A program made the position numbers and the translations under genes. A stretch of 64,000 nt of DNA from Diphasiastrum complanatum (lineage: Eukaryota > Streptophyta > Lycopodiopsida > Lycopodiales > Lycopodiaceae). Below are positions 1-12,370 of this stretch, piece by piece; position 1 is the first letter of the stretch, and the number at the start of each line of letters is the position of its first letter. The notes beneath the pieces were generated by a model, which saw nothing but the letters and a program-made list of their open reading frames with translations, searched no databases and was not told the origin of the DNA. The stretch spans positions 24,989,106-25,053,105 of the forward strand of contig CM055100.1 in assembly GCA_029204225.1 (NCBI GenBank). The letters are read 5' to 3'.

Positions 1-1132
1 GTCACCGTCAAATGTCCAATTAAAAGCTTTTGAGTGATTAATTATTGGCACGTGGCAATATCTAAACGCTTTGTAAATATATGGTGGGCTTAAGTTCTCA
101 ACATGAATTATTAAAAAAAAAAAATTTATAGCTTATGCTCACCATTTGTATGTTTAATCACTTGTGAAAGATGATACATGGACATTTTCTGATGCTTTTG
201 CGATGCAAACAATCCAACATTGGAAAAGCCCAATGTTGTCAAGCTTGAAAATCCATCGCCCCTCTAAGAGATGAGGCACTTTTAAGTAGCGTAACGTGTT
301 CTCAAACCTCATTAACCTAGCGTCTTGTAATTATATAGGACTTTTTATGAGATTTTTTAGCTATCTTGCAATAGTGATAAGCCATTGTGATCATTTGCTA
401 AAAGACGAGGTGTCAATATTGAGTGGGAGCATTGAAATGAGTTTTAGATTTTATTTTACTTTGATTCCTCTGATATGCATTTGTTTTATTATTTTTTGAC
501 GACTTGAATTCCATGTGTAAGGGTATATCAATGTGCAAGATATCATGACTACGTGCTAAAGGTTGGCGTGTCAAGCTTTCTTTCTCTTTTGACTTTTTTA
601 AATTGAGGTAAACTTTATTTGGCAAAGCTTGTCGTGATTTTTGACATTACTTTGTATCTCTATTTTTGCTACTTTTATTCATAGAAGTTTTTAAAGAACG
701 CATAAAATTGTAAGGTGGACAAGTTAATAAATTAATGCCACTTGTGGAAATGTGCTACGTGGTAGTCAATTGTTGGTCCACATGAAAATTTGGTTAGTTT
801 CCTAGAAACTTGTATGAAGGAAAATAGCAAGATCAAAGTCATTTGCAATACTACAAGAAACTTGGTCCACATGAAAATTTGGTTAAGTTTTGTAGACACT
901 TGTATGAAGAAAAATAGCAAGATCAAAGTCATTTGCAATACCACAAGAAACTTCGTCATACACATGTATGTTCAAAAAGCATTCAAATTGTTCGAGAACG
1001 AAAAACAGTTATTATGATCTCAAACCCACTTGTCTTAATAAATTCTTGCACACTTCCTTAAAGTCATTTTTTTTATTCTTGTATTTTATGTGGACCTCTA
1101 TTGAAATTTGGATTGTCGTATAAAAGGACATT
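1..1132. other. Intergenic DNA, no gene recognised
   Basis: AT-rich sequence in which I recognise no conserved protein, RNA gene or splice structure. The only ordered structure is the two-unit tandem duplication at 774-951, listed separately. The short reading frames here have no recognisable motif. Confidence 0.5.
774..951. repeat. 89-bp tandem duplication, two units
   Basis: Two adjacent units start at 774 and 863, each beginning TGGTCCACATGAAAATTTGG and running through a shared block containing AGCAAGATCAAAGTCATTTG. They differ by scattered substitutions and a few small indels. This looks like a local duplication with no coding meaning. Confidence 0.85.
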
Positions 1133-2023
1133 TGTTGGATTTATTTTCTCTACTCTCCTAAATCCTATGTTAATCTGCCTCCATTTATGCTACTACATTT
1201 TTACTCGTGTTGTCGCACAGTCTGCATAAATACAAGCAAACTTGAACAGGCGAAAAATGCGACACTGCATTTTTACATGTAAAATTAGATAGGCGAAAAA
1301 TGCGACACTTGCCTTTAAAAGGGCAAAGGTTGCCTATAGGTAAGGACAAGGCCGAAGGCCGAAGTAAGTCGCAATTTTAGCATTTTCACCAGCGTCAATT
1401 TTAGCGAAGCCCAACGTCGCGGCCTCCTCACGCTCGTTCTATGCACTGTGCAATCAAATTTGACAATGACGGCAGCCACCCACGATCTCTTACAGACGAC
1501 ACAATCACTTTTATACCTTCTTCATCTGCACATCTATAACATTTGTGTATATAGTGAATACCCTTTCAATATTCAAATTAGAGATAGTGAATGAAGCATG
1601 ATTCGTAACATGTGAGACATACATTGTAGATGCTTTCACGCATCGATTCTTTCTTTCAGACAGATTGTTAGTAATAGGTTCATAATCTTCACAGACTGTG
1701 ATTAGCTTTGTGAATCACGCGGTTATGTCCGCTATTGTTTTGTGCCCACCGGCATTATTGACTTGTATATTTCGTTCTACTCAATCTGATTTAACTCTGT
1801 TTGGTTCAGTGTTCAGATTCGTGTCAATATTGCAATGCTTTTCCATGTTCTGTCTGGCTATCTAATTGATTTGTCTAGTTGCCTGTTCATCGCTTCCGCT
1901 ACCACCGCGCATTAGAAGCTCTAAAATTACTATATTCTTGTGTTCGCCTACTAAGTCACCAGTAGTGCACGCACCGAGAGAATTGAAGGGATGATCTATC
2001 CGATCCTCCTCATTTCTCCGACA
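1133..2023 (+). repeat. Putative 5' LTR of a copia element
   Basis: The right end is fixed by the primer binding site that begins at 2024; the LTR ends in CA just before it. The left end is a guess at TGTTGGATTT (1133), a plausible TG start. No second LTR copy is visible to confirm the length. Inside, the 19-bp word AGGCGAAAAATGCGACACT occurs at 1248 and again at 1291. Confidence 0.4.
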
Positions 2024-2036
2024 TGGTATCAGAGCC
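2024..2036 (+). other. Primer binding site, initiator tRNA-Met type
   Basis: TGGTATCAGAGCC is the standard plant retrotransposon primer site, complementary to the 3' end of initiator tRNA-Met. It lies about 200 bases before the copia gag start, as expected. Confidence 0.9.
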
Positions 2037-2224
2037 AAAGATACCAGAACCTATCTGATTCTTTAAGCGATTTCATTTCAGAGCTATTTCTATAGCCTGA
2101 TAAGCTTCCACAAAAACAAGACTCTACTAGCCGATAGAGTGATTGTCTTCTTGTTCTGTAATTTAGCACCAGATTTTCATACTGTCACTGATAGTTACTC
2201 CTATCACCTAGACTAATCTTCCAC

Positions 2225-3536
2225 ATGGATTCCCAAGGGAAAGCCAGTCCTTATGGACAAGCTTGATGGAGCTAATTACCATCTGTGGAAATTTAAGATG
2301 AGAACCGTGCTAATGGCTAAGGAGTTGTATGACGTTGTTACAGGTGCAGAGGGAATTCTTGAAGCTGACGACACAACAATCTCCAGATGGAAGCTGAAGG
2401 ATGGCAAAGCATTTGCGTTGATCATCCTCAACATTTCGGATACTCAGATCAACCATGTGTCCGAAGCTCAGACATCCAAGGAAGTCCAGAGCATCTTGAG
2501 CACAATATATGAAATGCGAGATATAGCTTCCAAGCTACATCTTAGGAAGAAATTGTACTCCCTCAAGATGGAAAATGGTGATTCTTTACAAAATTACATC
2601 AACTAGTTCAAGAACCTGCTGAAGCAAATGGCCGCGGTCGGATCTATCATAGACGATCAAGACGCAGTAATGCAACTGCTTACAAGCTTGCCAAGCTCAA
2701 ACGATAGCTGGGTGATGATCATCACGATGCATCCAGAGCTGACTCTTTCAAGAGTCATTGCAATATTGTTGCAGGAAGACACATGGAGGAACAAAGCCTC
2801 CAATTCCTCAGCCGATTCTCATGCCTTGTACAAGCAGAAGAATAAGAAAGGCCCGAAGCAATCAAAGCAAGACCAAAAACTAACACATCACAAAGAATAG
2901 TCAAATCTGCATACTAAGAAGAAGCTATTCTGTAGATACTGCAAGAGAAACAACCACGAGATTCAAGACTGCCGAATACTACAAGCAAATAACAACAACA
3001 AGGGACAATCAAATCAAGTGGCCAATGCAGCTACAGAAACTCCACATCCCATTCAAGAAGCGGATCATGATGCTTTCATGACCAGCCATCAAGGAGCATC
3101 CAACGACAGTTCTTGGTTCTCGGATTCCGGTGTCACTCAACATATGACCAGCCTCATTGGCTGTTTCGAGTCCTATACACCCTACAGTACCAACAAGTAC
3201 GTTCACCTTGGTGACAAAACACACAAGCTATTAAAGGTGAAGGTATCGTAAGATCAAGCTTTGCAAATGATCAGTCTAAGCTACTTTCTAAAGTCCTATA
3301 TGTACCCAATCTGTCTACAAATCAACTCTCTGTAAGTAGAATCACAGATCTAGGACATAAAATAGACATGATCAATGCAAAGTAGTTGATAGGATAGGCA
3401 AGATCCTAGCACTCGGAAAGAGGCATGGATACTTGTATAGATTAAGTCATTGCTTTTCTGCCTCTAGCTAGGCACTCAATACTTTTGTTCAAGCGAATAA
3501 AAGTTTACTTTGGCATTATAGACTTGGTCACTCGAA
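2225..3536 (+). pseudogene. Copia gag-protease-(integrase) remnant
   Basis: Decayed Ty1/copia polyprotein. The natural start is probably ATG 2225, but a one-base frameshift moves the frame to the ATG at 2253. A UBN2-type gag domain (YHLWKFKMRTVLMAKELYDV, then LRKKLYSLKMENGDSLQNYI) is followed by a CCHC zinc knuckle (CRYC..NNHEIQDC, about 2934-2975), an aspartic protease (SDSGVTQHMT, about 3121-3150) and the start of the pre-integrase domain (WHYRLGHSNMERLV). Stops include TAG at 2604 and 2898, TAA at 3249 and TAG near 3384. Integrase core, RT and RNase H are missing because the minus-strand gypsy LTR begins at about 3537. It cannot be active. Confidence 0.85.
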
Positions 3537-3942
3537 TATGGAGAGGCTAGTCAATACTCTAACCAATCCACCCCCAAGCCACAATGAAGAACACAAGAGA
3601 GGAGAGGAAGAACTGGCTCAAGAATCACAATTCACAATAGGAGGATGGGCGAGTTTCCACTAGACTTATTCTTCTCAAGAGAGAGAAGAATATTTCCTTT
3701 AGGATCCCCATGCAACCTAAATTGAGCTATTGATCTCCTATTCTTGCATTAAAGCAGTCTTCACCATGCATGTGCTCCCATGTCCAATTATAGATCTGGG
3801 CCCTCATATGATTATTAGTTATTTAATACGACCACGTTCGGAATGACGTAGCATAACTAATAACCACATACAACTGGAGTGACCGGCTATCCACGTCAGG
3901 AATAATTCCGAGTCCCTTGTACAGGATATGGACATAACATTC
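3537..3942 (-). repeat. 3' LTR of gypsy element 1 (truncated)
   Basis: This is a direct repeat of 15352-15607 joined to 16337-16484; by eye about 15-20 differences fall in the first 255 bases. On the minus strand it starts TGTTATGTCC at 3942. The copy at the other end of the element extends about 85 bases further, so this copy has lost its outer end where it meets the older copia remnant. Confidence 0.85.
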
Positions 3943-3960
3943 TTCCTCCCTTAAACCATT
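3943..3960 (-). other. Polypurine tract of gypsy element 1
   Basis: The minus strand reads AAGGGAGGAAGAA directly before the TGTTATGTCC start of the 3' LTR. This is the normal position and composition of the plus-strand priming tract, and it fixes the element's orientation as minus. Confidence 0.8.
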
Positions 3961-4145
3961 TCTATCTCTAGAAATGAAAACTAGAGAAATTCTCCTTTAT
4001 GCTCTGGGAGACCTTTTAAGATCGGCATAGTGCTTAGCTCTATCCTGAACACTCCGGATACAATCACGGGCCACTTGCAACATTTCACGCATATCATGCA
4101 AGAAATCTGCAACTTTTTGGATCTTAACAGACTTTGTCTCCACAT

Positions 4146-4800
4146 TTACCGGAGATCTAGGTTGAAAATCGTCAGCATAAACGGACTATAACCAGTATCA
4201 GAATGTTTCCTACTGTTATAAGCAAACTCAATTAAAGAAATGTAATCTTCCCACTGAGATTGCCTGTGAGACACATAAGTTCTTAACATATCCTCCATAG
4301 TCTGATTAGTTCTCTCAATCTGGCCATTTGATTCAAGATGATCAGAAAAACTAAAACTAAGCAAGATTTCAAGCTTATGGAATACAGCTGACTAAAAGTG
4401 ACCTGTAAACTTAGGATCTCTATCACTAACTATATCACTTGGCAGTCCATAAAGCCTAAATAATCTTTCCACAAAGATCTGGGCTATTTCTGAAGCCTTA
4501 GCAGTTGACTTGACTAGTATAAAAGTAGCTAACTTTGTCAACCTGTCCACCACAACCCAAATAAAATCATTTTGGCGTTGGGTCCTTGGAAGTCCAACCA
4601 CAAAATCCATAGATATACTTTCCCATCATTTTTGAGGGATATCTAGGAGATGTAGCAACCCTCCAGTCTTTAAGCGTTCAGCTTTGGCTAACTGGCAAGG
4701 TCTACACTTAACCGCATAAGACTCGACAAATGGCTTGAGTTTCGGCCAATGAAACTCTTTTCTGACCAAATCCAAAGTCCTGTGTATACCCGGATGACCT
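4146..4800 (-). pseudogene. Gypsy element 1 integrase (broken)
   Basis: Ty3/gypsy integrase on the minus strand. The CxxC half of the HHCC finger (KCRPCQLAKA, near 4700) is followed by the DDE core. The first Asp lies in SMDFVVGLPRTQRQNDFIWV (about 4610), the second in VSDRDPKFTG (about 4410) and the Glu in SNGQIERTNQTMEDML (about 4320). A TGA stop sits just before the core at about 4621. A break at about 4365-4392 deletes the stretch linking the second Asp to the Glu block. The C-terminal domain is missing: the frame ends at 4146, about 190 bases short of the polypurine tract. Confidence 0.88.
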
Positions 4801-4923
4801 ATAACTCATCATCCGACGGTACGCAAATTTTTTCATTCCGAAATAGTAACCCATGTCGGGTAGAGAACTGTTCCGCCATCTTCTTATCTTTACTAGGAAC
4901 TTGAGACCCCTGTGAGTAAATCT

Positions 4924-6500
4924 CTATTCCATTCTCATTTTTTCCTGTCTCCACCATCTTCCAGATGGGACCAAAATGAGATCTGATTCACATTTTCCTC
5001 TCAGTGAAAGATATGGATCAATGGAAATCTGGGTGAAAGAAAGTTCATTTAATTCACCAATCTGACTAAGTGCATCCACAACTTGGTTAGAGCTGCCCTT
5101 GACATATCGGATCTCATGATCAAATTCCTGCGTAAGCTCAGCCCAGCGAGCTTTACGACCCATTGGATCATTTTGATTACAAAAGTACTTCAAAGGTTGG
5201 TGATCTGTATACACTATAAACTGACTACCATAAAGGTAATGCCTCCAGGTTTTAAGTGCATATATCGCAGCAAATAACTCTTTTTCCTGAGTTGTATAAT
5301 GCAACTGAGGCCCCGTGAGTTTCTTGCTTTCAAATGCTATCGGCCTATCCTCTTGTAGAAGAACTGCCCCTATCGCCGAATCACTTGCGTCAGTTCGCAC
5401 GATGTAATGTATATCAGGATTCTTGATCTATAAAACAGGAGCTGAAGCAACCATTTGCTTGAGTTTCTCAAAGCATTGGTTCAATTCATCATTCCACTCA
5501 ATAGACTCGCTAGGTTGACCTCTCTTTTTCTTTTTATTAACTCTGCCTTTAGTCAAATTATTTAAGGGTGCTGCCACTTTAGCATAATCCTCAATTGACT
5601 TACGAAAGAAAATTGTAAAACTGAGAAAAGATTTAACTTCTCTAACCGTCTTTGGTATCGGCCAATCAAGCACTGTCTTGAGCTTACTCTCGTCAATCTC
5701 CAACCCACTACGGGTGATCTTATGACCGAGGTACAACAACTCATGCTTAAAGAACTCACATTTAGATTCCTTAGCATAGAGTTTCTCTCGTCTGAGAATA
5801 TCTAAGACAGTCTTAAGATGACTCAGATGCTCCTTAAGTGTTCTACTGTAGATGAGAATATCATCTAAGAATACAACGACAAACTTCCCTAGATATGGAC
5901 GAAAAAGATTTTTCATCATCTGTTGGAACGTAGCTGGTGCATTCATTAACCCAAAAGGAAGCACGAGAAATTCATAGTGACTGAATCTTGTCCAAAAACC
6001 AGTCTTCTACACGTCATCCGGATGAATTCTAATATGATGATATCTAGTTCTAAGATCTATCTTTGTGAAGTATCTAGCTCCACCTAATAGATCTACCAGA
6101 TCATCCATACGAGGCAAAGGATATTTATTTTTAATAGTTACTTTATTTAACCCTTTGTAGTCCACACACATTCTGAAGCCTCCATATTTCTTCGCTTTCA
6201 AAAGAACAAGAGCGCCCCAAGGCGACTTACTTGGCTAAATATGACCCATCTTCAGGTAATTTTCAATTTGCTTAGTAATCTCTACCTCTTCTTTCTGAGA
6301 AAACCTATAAGGTTGTCTAGAGATAGGGTGACTACCTGGAATTAACTCAATCTTATGGTCTACCGATCTGGACGACGGTATTCCATGAGGTAATTCTTTT
6401 GGAAATACATCTTTGAATTCAGACAGTAACTTATTACTCTCAATTTGCTCCTAATCTAAGTCTACCGAGTTAAGAATTTTTGACAATTCACAACTACTTG
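4924..6500 (-). pseudogene. Gypsy element 1 reverse transcriptase and RNase H
   Basis: One continuous minus-strand frame encodes gypsy RT then RNase H, interrupted only by four TAG codons at 6451-6453, 6235-6237, 6007-6009 and 5428-5430. RT motifs in order: [63 protein letters not shown] and the catalytic FLDDILIYS (FLDD in place of YVDD). RNase H: RTDASDSAIGAVLLQ, KKLTGPQLHYTTQEKELFAA and YTDHQPLKYF, with catalytic D-E-D residues present. Apart from the stops the fold looks complete. The upstream protease at 6543-6878 is in a different frame, so a frameshift separates them. Confidence 0.92.
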
Positions 6501-6542
6501 ATACATTTCAGATAAATCCAAAATTGGCTTAGCAAATAAAGA

Positions 6543-6890
6543 TTAAGCTTCATACTGTGAATCAAAAATTTCCATTACATTAGCAAATGAACTCATCCCA
6601 TATGGATGTACAAAATTGTCTCCAAACAATGTAACTATTTCTTTACCCTTCTGAAAAGAGAGAACATGCTTCTCAAAATCTATTTCAGGATGCTTATTAA
6701 ATAACCACTCATATCCTAGAATAATATCCATATGTGCTAAATCTAAAACATGGAAATCAATTAACTCTCTATAGTCCTGGATCCAAATAGGGAGCCTTGA
6801 AACTTTCACATCCCACGTCTCCAACTCTGCTCCTGAAGCTAGATATACTCGATATCTATGATTAGTGGCTTCAGTCACGCCAATGCGTTG
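6543..6890 (-). pseudogene. Gypsy element 1 protease, C-terminal half
   Basis: The frame contains ATNHRYRVYLASGAELETWD and LAHMDIILGYEWLFNKHPEI, the second half of a gypsy aspartic protease (ILGYEWL corresponds to the usual ILGMDWL). The first half, with the catalytic LVDSGSTHNFI, lies 5.5 kb away at about 12,410 on the same strand. The protease was therefore split by the inserted block 6890-12370. The related fragment at 17125-17400 still has both halves adjacent, which supports this reading. Confidence 0.8.
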
Positions 6891-7201
6891 TGTGGGTCTG
6901 TCACAGAGTGCTTGAAATCAAGAGGATCAATTGAGGATGTTGTAGCTATTATGCACATATCATTCTAAATTTTGTCTGATCTTTACTGTCTACTTATTAT
7001 TCGTGTATCTCATTCATTTTGTTCAATCTATTCCACACATTGGTTCAATCTTGTTGAATGCTAAATTAACTAAAACGTAGGTCAACAGTGTCTGTCTACA
7101 TTATGGAGAATTGTAGGAATGATATAGCAGACAGTGACCAGCAATCATATCCGAACTCCATCCGAATTCTTTCACGATTGTTTTCGCTTCGCGTGTCGAG
7201 T

Positions 7202-7281
7202 CGCATCAGTGGTATTAGAGTGTTCTTGACGTTTTCGAATTCTCATCAGTGGTATCAGAGCGTTCTTGATGTTTCTGAATT
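7202..7281 (+). repeat. 40-bp tandem duplication holding primer-site-like words
   Basis: CATCAGTGGTATTAGAGTGT (from 7204) and CATCAGTGGTATCAGAGCGT (from 7244) are two tandem 40-bp units. The second contains a perfect TGGTATCAGAGC primer site at 7250; the first has C-to-T changes in it. Sequence just left of 7202 may be the end of a plus-strand LTR. This orientation is opposite to the gag to its right, so it is a different fragment. Confidence 0.6.
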
Positions 7282-7299
7282 TTCATCACCTATTTCCAG

Positions 7300-8554
7300 T
7301 GTTGAGTGCCTCTCTACGTGCCCAACATCTATCCTCCAAGTGTCCAGGTCTCTTGTAGTACCCGCACACTTGGTTGGGACAGTTTCAATTCAAATGATTC
7401 CCTCTACAATGTCTACACACTAAGGGGTTTGGTCCCTCTATGGAGTGTCTTTGACCTAACAAATTCTGATGTCGTTTGAGAAAGTTTACATTTGCTGCTA
7501 AGGTTTGCATATTTTCACTCATCACGTCCATGTACCCTATTAGCATGGCTCGCATATCGCCTAATTATGCATTGGATCCTATGCTCTTGTAGCCTCTATC
7601 AAGCATTTGTGCCTTAAGCCTTCGTGCATCTTGTGTTTGGGCATTTCTGCCTTGTCAGGATTCAATAGCCTCCTGTATAGGATGGAGATCCACTATGGGG
7701 TGTGCTCCTATAGTTGAGATTGGTCCTCCTCTCCACATTTCAGGGCTTAGGTTCAAGCCGTTCATTGCTTTTGATAGATGGGATGCGTGGGCAACCGCAA
7801 TTTGTGCGTCTTCTACCACGATAGCCTTTTCTACTGCCTCAGCCAATGTCTGGGGGTTACTCTAATGTATAATCATTTGTATGCCATCCTTGAGCCCTCA
7901 TAGAAAGAAGGTCAGTAGTAATAGGGGTGGTAGTAGCACAATGGATTCCACTTGGCATGACAACTTTGTCAAACGACATCAATATTGTTGGATGGTTTCA
8001 TTATTCCCTTGCTGTAGGGAAGTCAGTGTGAACAATAGGTCATCGGCTGTTCGGTGGGGAGCATACTCAAGCAAAAACAACCTATGGAACTCCTCAATGA
8101 TGTGAATTGAGCCTCTTTGTATACTATGATACCAATGCCTAGCCGTTCCAGTCAAAGTGGTGGCGAAGAATATCATTTCATGATGTGGATTTGTGATGGC
8201 ACTGGTAAAGCAGGTGGTCCAAAAAGCATCAATATGCTCTTCGGCACTTTCATATGCTGCTCCATGGAATTTAGGAGTGGATCCACTAAGTTTGGGTAGT
8301 CCCCCTATCTCCGGGGGTAGTATGATCGGTTCAGTCACGCGTCTTGCCATTCTGTTGGCAATAGGTTCCGTAGCGGCATGTGGTACATTCTCTAACGATG
8401 GTTCTGTAGCGTCAATTGACTCAAGTTATGGTAATTCTTCTATGGCTTCCAACATATCATCCAAGTCCATTATAGGTTGGCGAGACTCGTCATCTATGGC
8501 TAGTGGAATAAGGAATCCACAACTACTTCTCTTTGGGGTTTGAAGTTTCTCCAT
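7300..8554 (-). pseudogene. Gypsy-type gag with two zinc knuckles (decayed)
   Basis: Starts at ATG 8554 (MEKLQTPKRSS) and runs leftward. A TAA interrupts it near 8429. The retrotransposon gag domain follows: PPEIGGLPKLSGSTPKFHG, then TARHWYHSIQRGSIHIIEEF (about 8330-7980). After frame changes come AEAVEKAIVVEDAQIAVAHA (about 7840) and two knuckles at about 7410-7310, CRHC..GNH....C with an internal stop and CGYYKRPGHLEDRC. The protein differs from the gag of gypsy element 1 (12371-13460), so it belongs to another family inserted into that element. No protease follows it. Confidence 0.78.
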
Positions 8555-8939
8555 GTGGTGCTCCCTTAGACCTCGGTTTCCTTGGTATACCTATGATGTC
8601 CTGTCTAGGGTAACACTACCTCTGCTTGGGTGTTGGTAGAATTTTGAGTTTTAATGATATTGCTATATTGCTGCTCCTTGTTGCATTCATTGTAAATCCT
8701 AATCTTGTGATCTATGATGTCATGATCGATAGCAATATTTGCAACACAAATTGGTTTTTCCACGACTTGGGTCTGCTTTAGATTACTGTTATTTTTTTTT
8801 TAGCCTATGAAATTAGATTTCTTTCTTATTCTTAAAATATTAATTTCTCTTAGAGAATAAAACAAGGATGTATCCCTCACAAACATGACATAAGTTCCTT
8901 ATCATTTCTTCTCAAAGAAGATTTGAAGTGACTATCTAG

Positions 8940-9180
8940 AGTGTTAATCTAGAATATGTATTGATTAGTATTATAAAATACTAAGGTTGTTTATATAGTG
9001 ACTAATTGAAGTACCTTCTAGCATTTTTAGGGAGAATAATTTCTTTCTTAAAAATAGACTAGCAAACACATCTTGTGTCTCATACAAGCCAATTAATGTA
9101 TCCCAGACATTTTGAGTTGATTGTATAAAGTTGTAAGAGATATTTGAGAGTCTTTTAGATTAAGGGTGGTCAAGACAAAT
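8940..9180 (-). pseudogene. Copia gag (UBN2) fragment
   Basis: The minus strand reads WDTLIGLYETQDVFASLFLR then KKLFSLKMLEGTSISHYINN, the conserved second half of a copia UBN2 gag domain. Stops follow immediately. It lies left of the minus-strand copia RNase H fragment at 9610-10070, the wrong order for a single minus-strand copy, so the two are separate or rearranged pieces. Confidence 0.75.
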
Positions 9181-9609
9181 TCCTTGCCATCTCTCATCTT
9201 GTAGTATGGAGTAGATCAAGGTTTTCTTGTGGAGGTTTGGGAAATGTCCCATCCACACATCCCATGAATATTTGTCAATCAAAATATTTCGCTGCTACAA
9301 TATTTCACACTTTGTTTCGACTCCCAATGTTGAATTTTATTTGACCCTGTATTTTAATCCTCTGCTACTATGGATATCATTTTGCATTTTGATCTTTTAT
9401 TTTGGCAAAATTTTATTCTAACTCTAGTATTATAATCTGCTCTTTTAATAGTCCACAATTTGCATTTAGACTCTGTATATCAAAATTCTATTTCAAATTT
9501 ATTTCGATTTGATCATGGATTGACACATTTCATAGACTAGCTTATTTACAAGTATGTACAAGAATTTATACCAAGTCCACATTACCTTTGGTTTCATCAA
9601 AGATAGAAT

Positions 9610-10070
9610 TCGAACACTCTTCCTTAATGTGGATCTTGAAAAACCTTGATCTTCATATTTAATAATTTGTTAAATCTGTTATGACTTTCATTTGATAATA
9701 CCTTTGGAAAAATGTTTGATGCCATAAATTGAGTTCTAGAAAAAGTGAGTGTGACCTCTTGACTTGTTACTTTGCCTCTGAAATAGTGATATTTTGTCTC
9801 AATGTGCTTAGTGTTGCAATAATGTACTTGGTTTCTATGGAGTAAAAAAAGTAGTAAACATATGCAAGTTCTTACTATTAAGAAATAGGACCATAGCTGT
9901 AAAGAAAAACATAACCTAAAGTTGATCTTTGAGTGTCCACATTTCTGGCCCAATATAAATCCATATAGCTTTCATGAAAAATTTGATTATTATTAGTAGT
10001 TGAGCTACCGACATACATTAATGAGCCAATAACTAAATGATAAGGATACTTTGCCATCTACTTCATACTA
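9610..10070 (-). pseudogene. Copia RNase H fragment
   Basis: The minus strand encodes the copia C-terminus: MAKYPYHLVIGSLMYVG (usual YR.AVGSLMYL), DLYWARNVDTQRSTLGYVFL (usual SDWAGD..DRKSTSGYVF) and, after a frame change, NTKHIETKYHYFRGKVTSQE (usual TKHIEV.YHF.R..V). The frame at 9953-9624 covers the last block. Order and motifs leave little doubt about the identity, but frameshifts make it non-functional. Confidence 0.8.
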
Positions 10071-10290
10071 ATAAAAATCTTTCTTGTCAATGGATTGTAA
10101 AGCTTATACTGTATCTAGAAGCATATCCTACAGAAATTGACTTAGTGCTAAAGTCATCTAACTTTTTTCTAAGTTTTGTAGGATTTGTGCATAAGCAATT
10201 AAACCAAAAATTTTGATATTTGTAAATGATGATTAGAACATATCTAAATCTCATCTGATATTTTGTCCGCCAACACCTTGGTTGTACTTC

Positions 10291-11105
<815 letters not shown>

Positions 11106-11440
11106 ATTTTGGCAGCATTCCCGAGGAGCTACGCCAATTTTTCATTTTCAGCATGTTTCTGATCCACGGATGGATGCTAGCTTGCATTTAGGCATCTTTG
11201 TCTTGGCATATCATTGTTAAATTTATTTTTAGGCTTAGATTTGGAGAGAATTTTGCTTGATTTGTTTGAATTTTTTGTTTGTTGCTGAGAAAATATGGCC
11301 AAACAGATGGGCCTTGGCATATTGCAAGTTTCTTTCTTGTCATCATTCAACATAAAGATAGGCTACTTCTTCAATGTTTGTTACTAAGAATGTGGTTTGG
11401 TATATAGTTAAAAATCTCACTAAGTAAAAAAAAATTCAAA
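11106..11440 (+). other. Primer-site remnant and leader of Tat-like copy 1
   Basis: ATTTTGGCAGCATTCCCGAG is a mutated version of the tRNA-Asp type primer site found intact-looking at 24755. The following leader matches 24777 onwards (CAGCATGTTT, GCTAGCTTGCATT, AATTTTGCTTGA). No gag follows; sequence of the opposite strand takes over at about 11440-11640. Confidence 0.7.
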
Positions 11441-11639
11441 TTAATTTTTTTTTTGCAGCCAACCTAGATAGCACGCCGACATGCTAACGATCTAACCACA
11501 AAAATCTCTCATTTTTTGCAATTTTGGTGACAAAAGAGACAAAATCTTCATCAAACACTGATAAATTTCAATTCCTTTACAACCAACCTTCACCCACTTA
11601 CAGGCAGGACAATTGTTCAAAAGCTATGTGACAGCATGG

Positions 11640-12370
11640 AGGGTGGGATCTCTGATGGCTTCTAACATGTATCCATCATTCGTGTGGTATTGATTGATGG
11701 TAGATTATTGACTGGGCATGTTTATGAGATGGGGTTGGTCGAGGCCCAGAAATGAATCCTAGAACAGTAAGGACGGCCTTAGTGACTCGCACCTTGTGCA
11801 CGACTCCCTGAAATGTGACGTAAAATTTGGCCTTGGCTTCATTCCAAGTACTAAAGGCCATGCTAATAAATTCCATACATATTTTGTTTGAAAAGGCACG
11901 CTCATGGATTCCCATTGTTGTGAGCAAAGGCTCGGCAAAGTTCATCCATTATGCCACCTTGCTTGTGCTAGGAAGCGACATGATGTTTGTTTAGGTTGGA
12001 ACATCACCCAGAACAACTGAACGACATGAGACACTAGTATCATTGGAAGACATGAGGGCAAAGAGTTAAAAACTGAAAACAAAAAGCGGGAAAGTATATC
12101 AGAAGGCTTTGAAAAAGTTCTGGGAAAATTTGGTTGCGGGAAAATTTCGCAAGAGCTTCACTAGCACAAGTGAAAAATGAAATCCAAATCAGCCCTTTCA
12201 TAGGCTAATTTGGAGAGTCTATTAGACAAAGTACTAGTTTGACTGATCAGTTTACAGGCATATTCAGTACTGTCAAAATACAAAATTCTCGGCGAAGGTT
12301 CTTGGCCAATGGTGTAGCCTAGCGAAGGTTCTAGAGGTCTAGCGAGGGTTCTAGGGTTGAGTCCGAGGTT
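11640..12370 (-). pseudogene. Tat-like 3' region with piece of the extra ORF
   Basis: The minus-strand frame 11945-11676 contains MGIHERAFSNKICMEFISMA and FYVTFQGVVHKVRVTKAVL, clearly homologous to the extra ORF at 30581-30904 (MGIHERAFSGRINMDFIALA, FYITFQGATHKVHVLEAAL). The DNA upstream on this strand (12370-12160) matches 30051-30390, including ACAGTACTG and CACTTGTGCTAGTGAAGCTC. It carries three GCGAAGGTT/GCGAGGGTT motifs. It is truncated and its coiled-coil half is missing. Confidence 0.82.
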
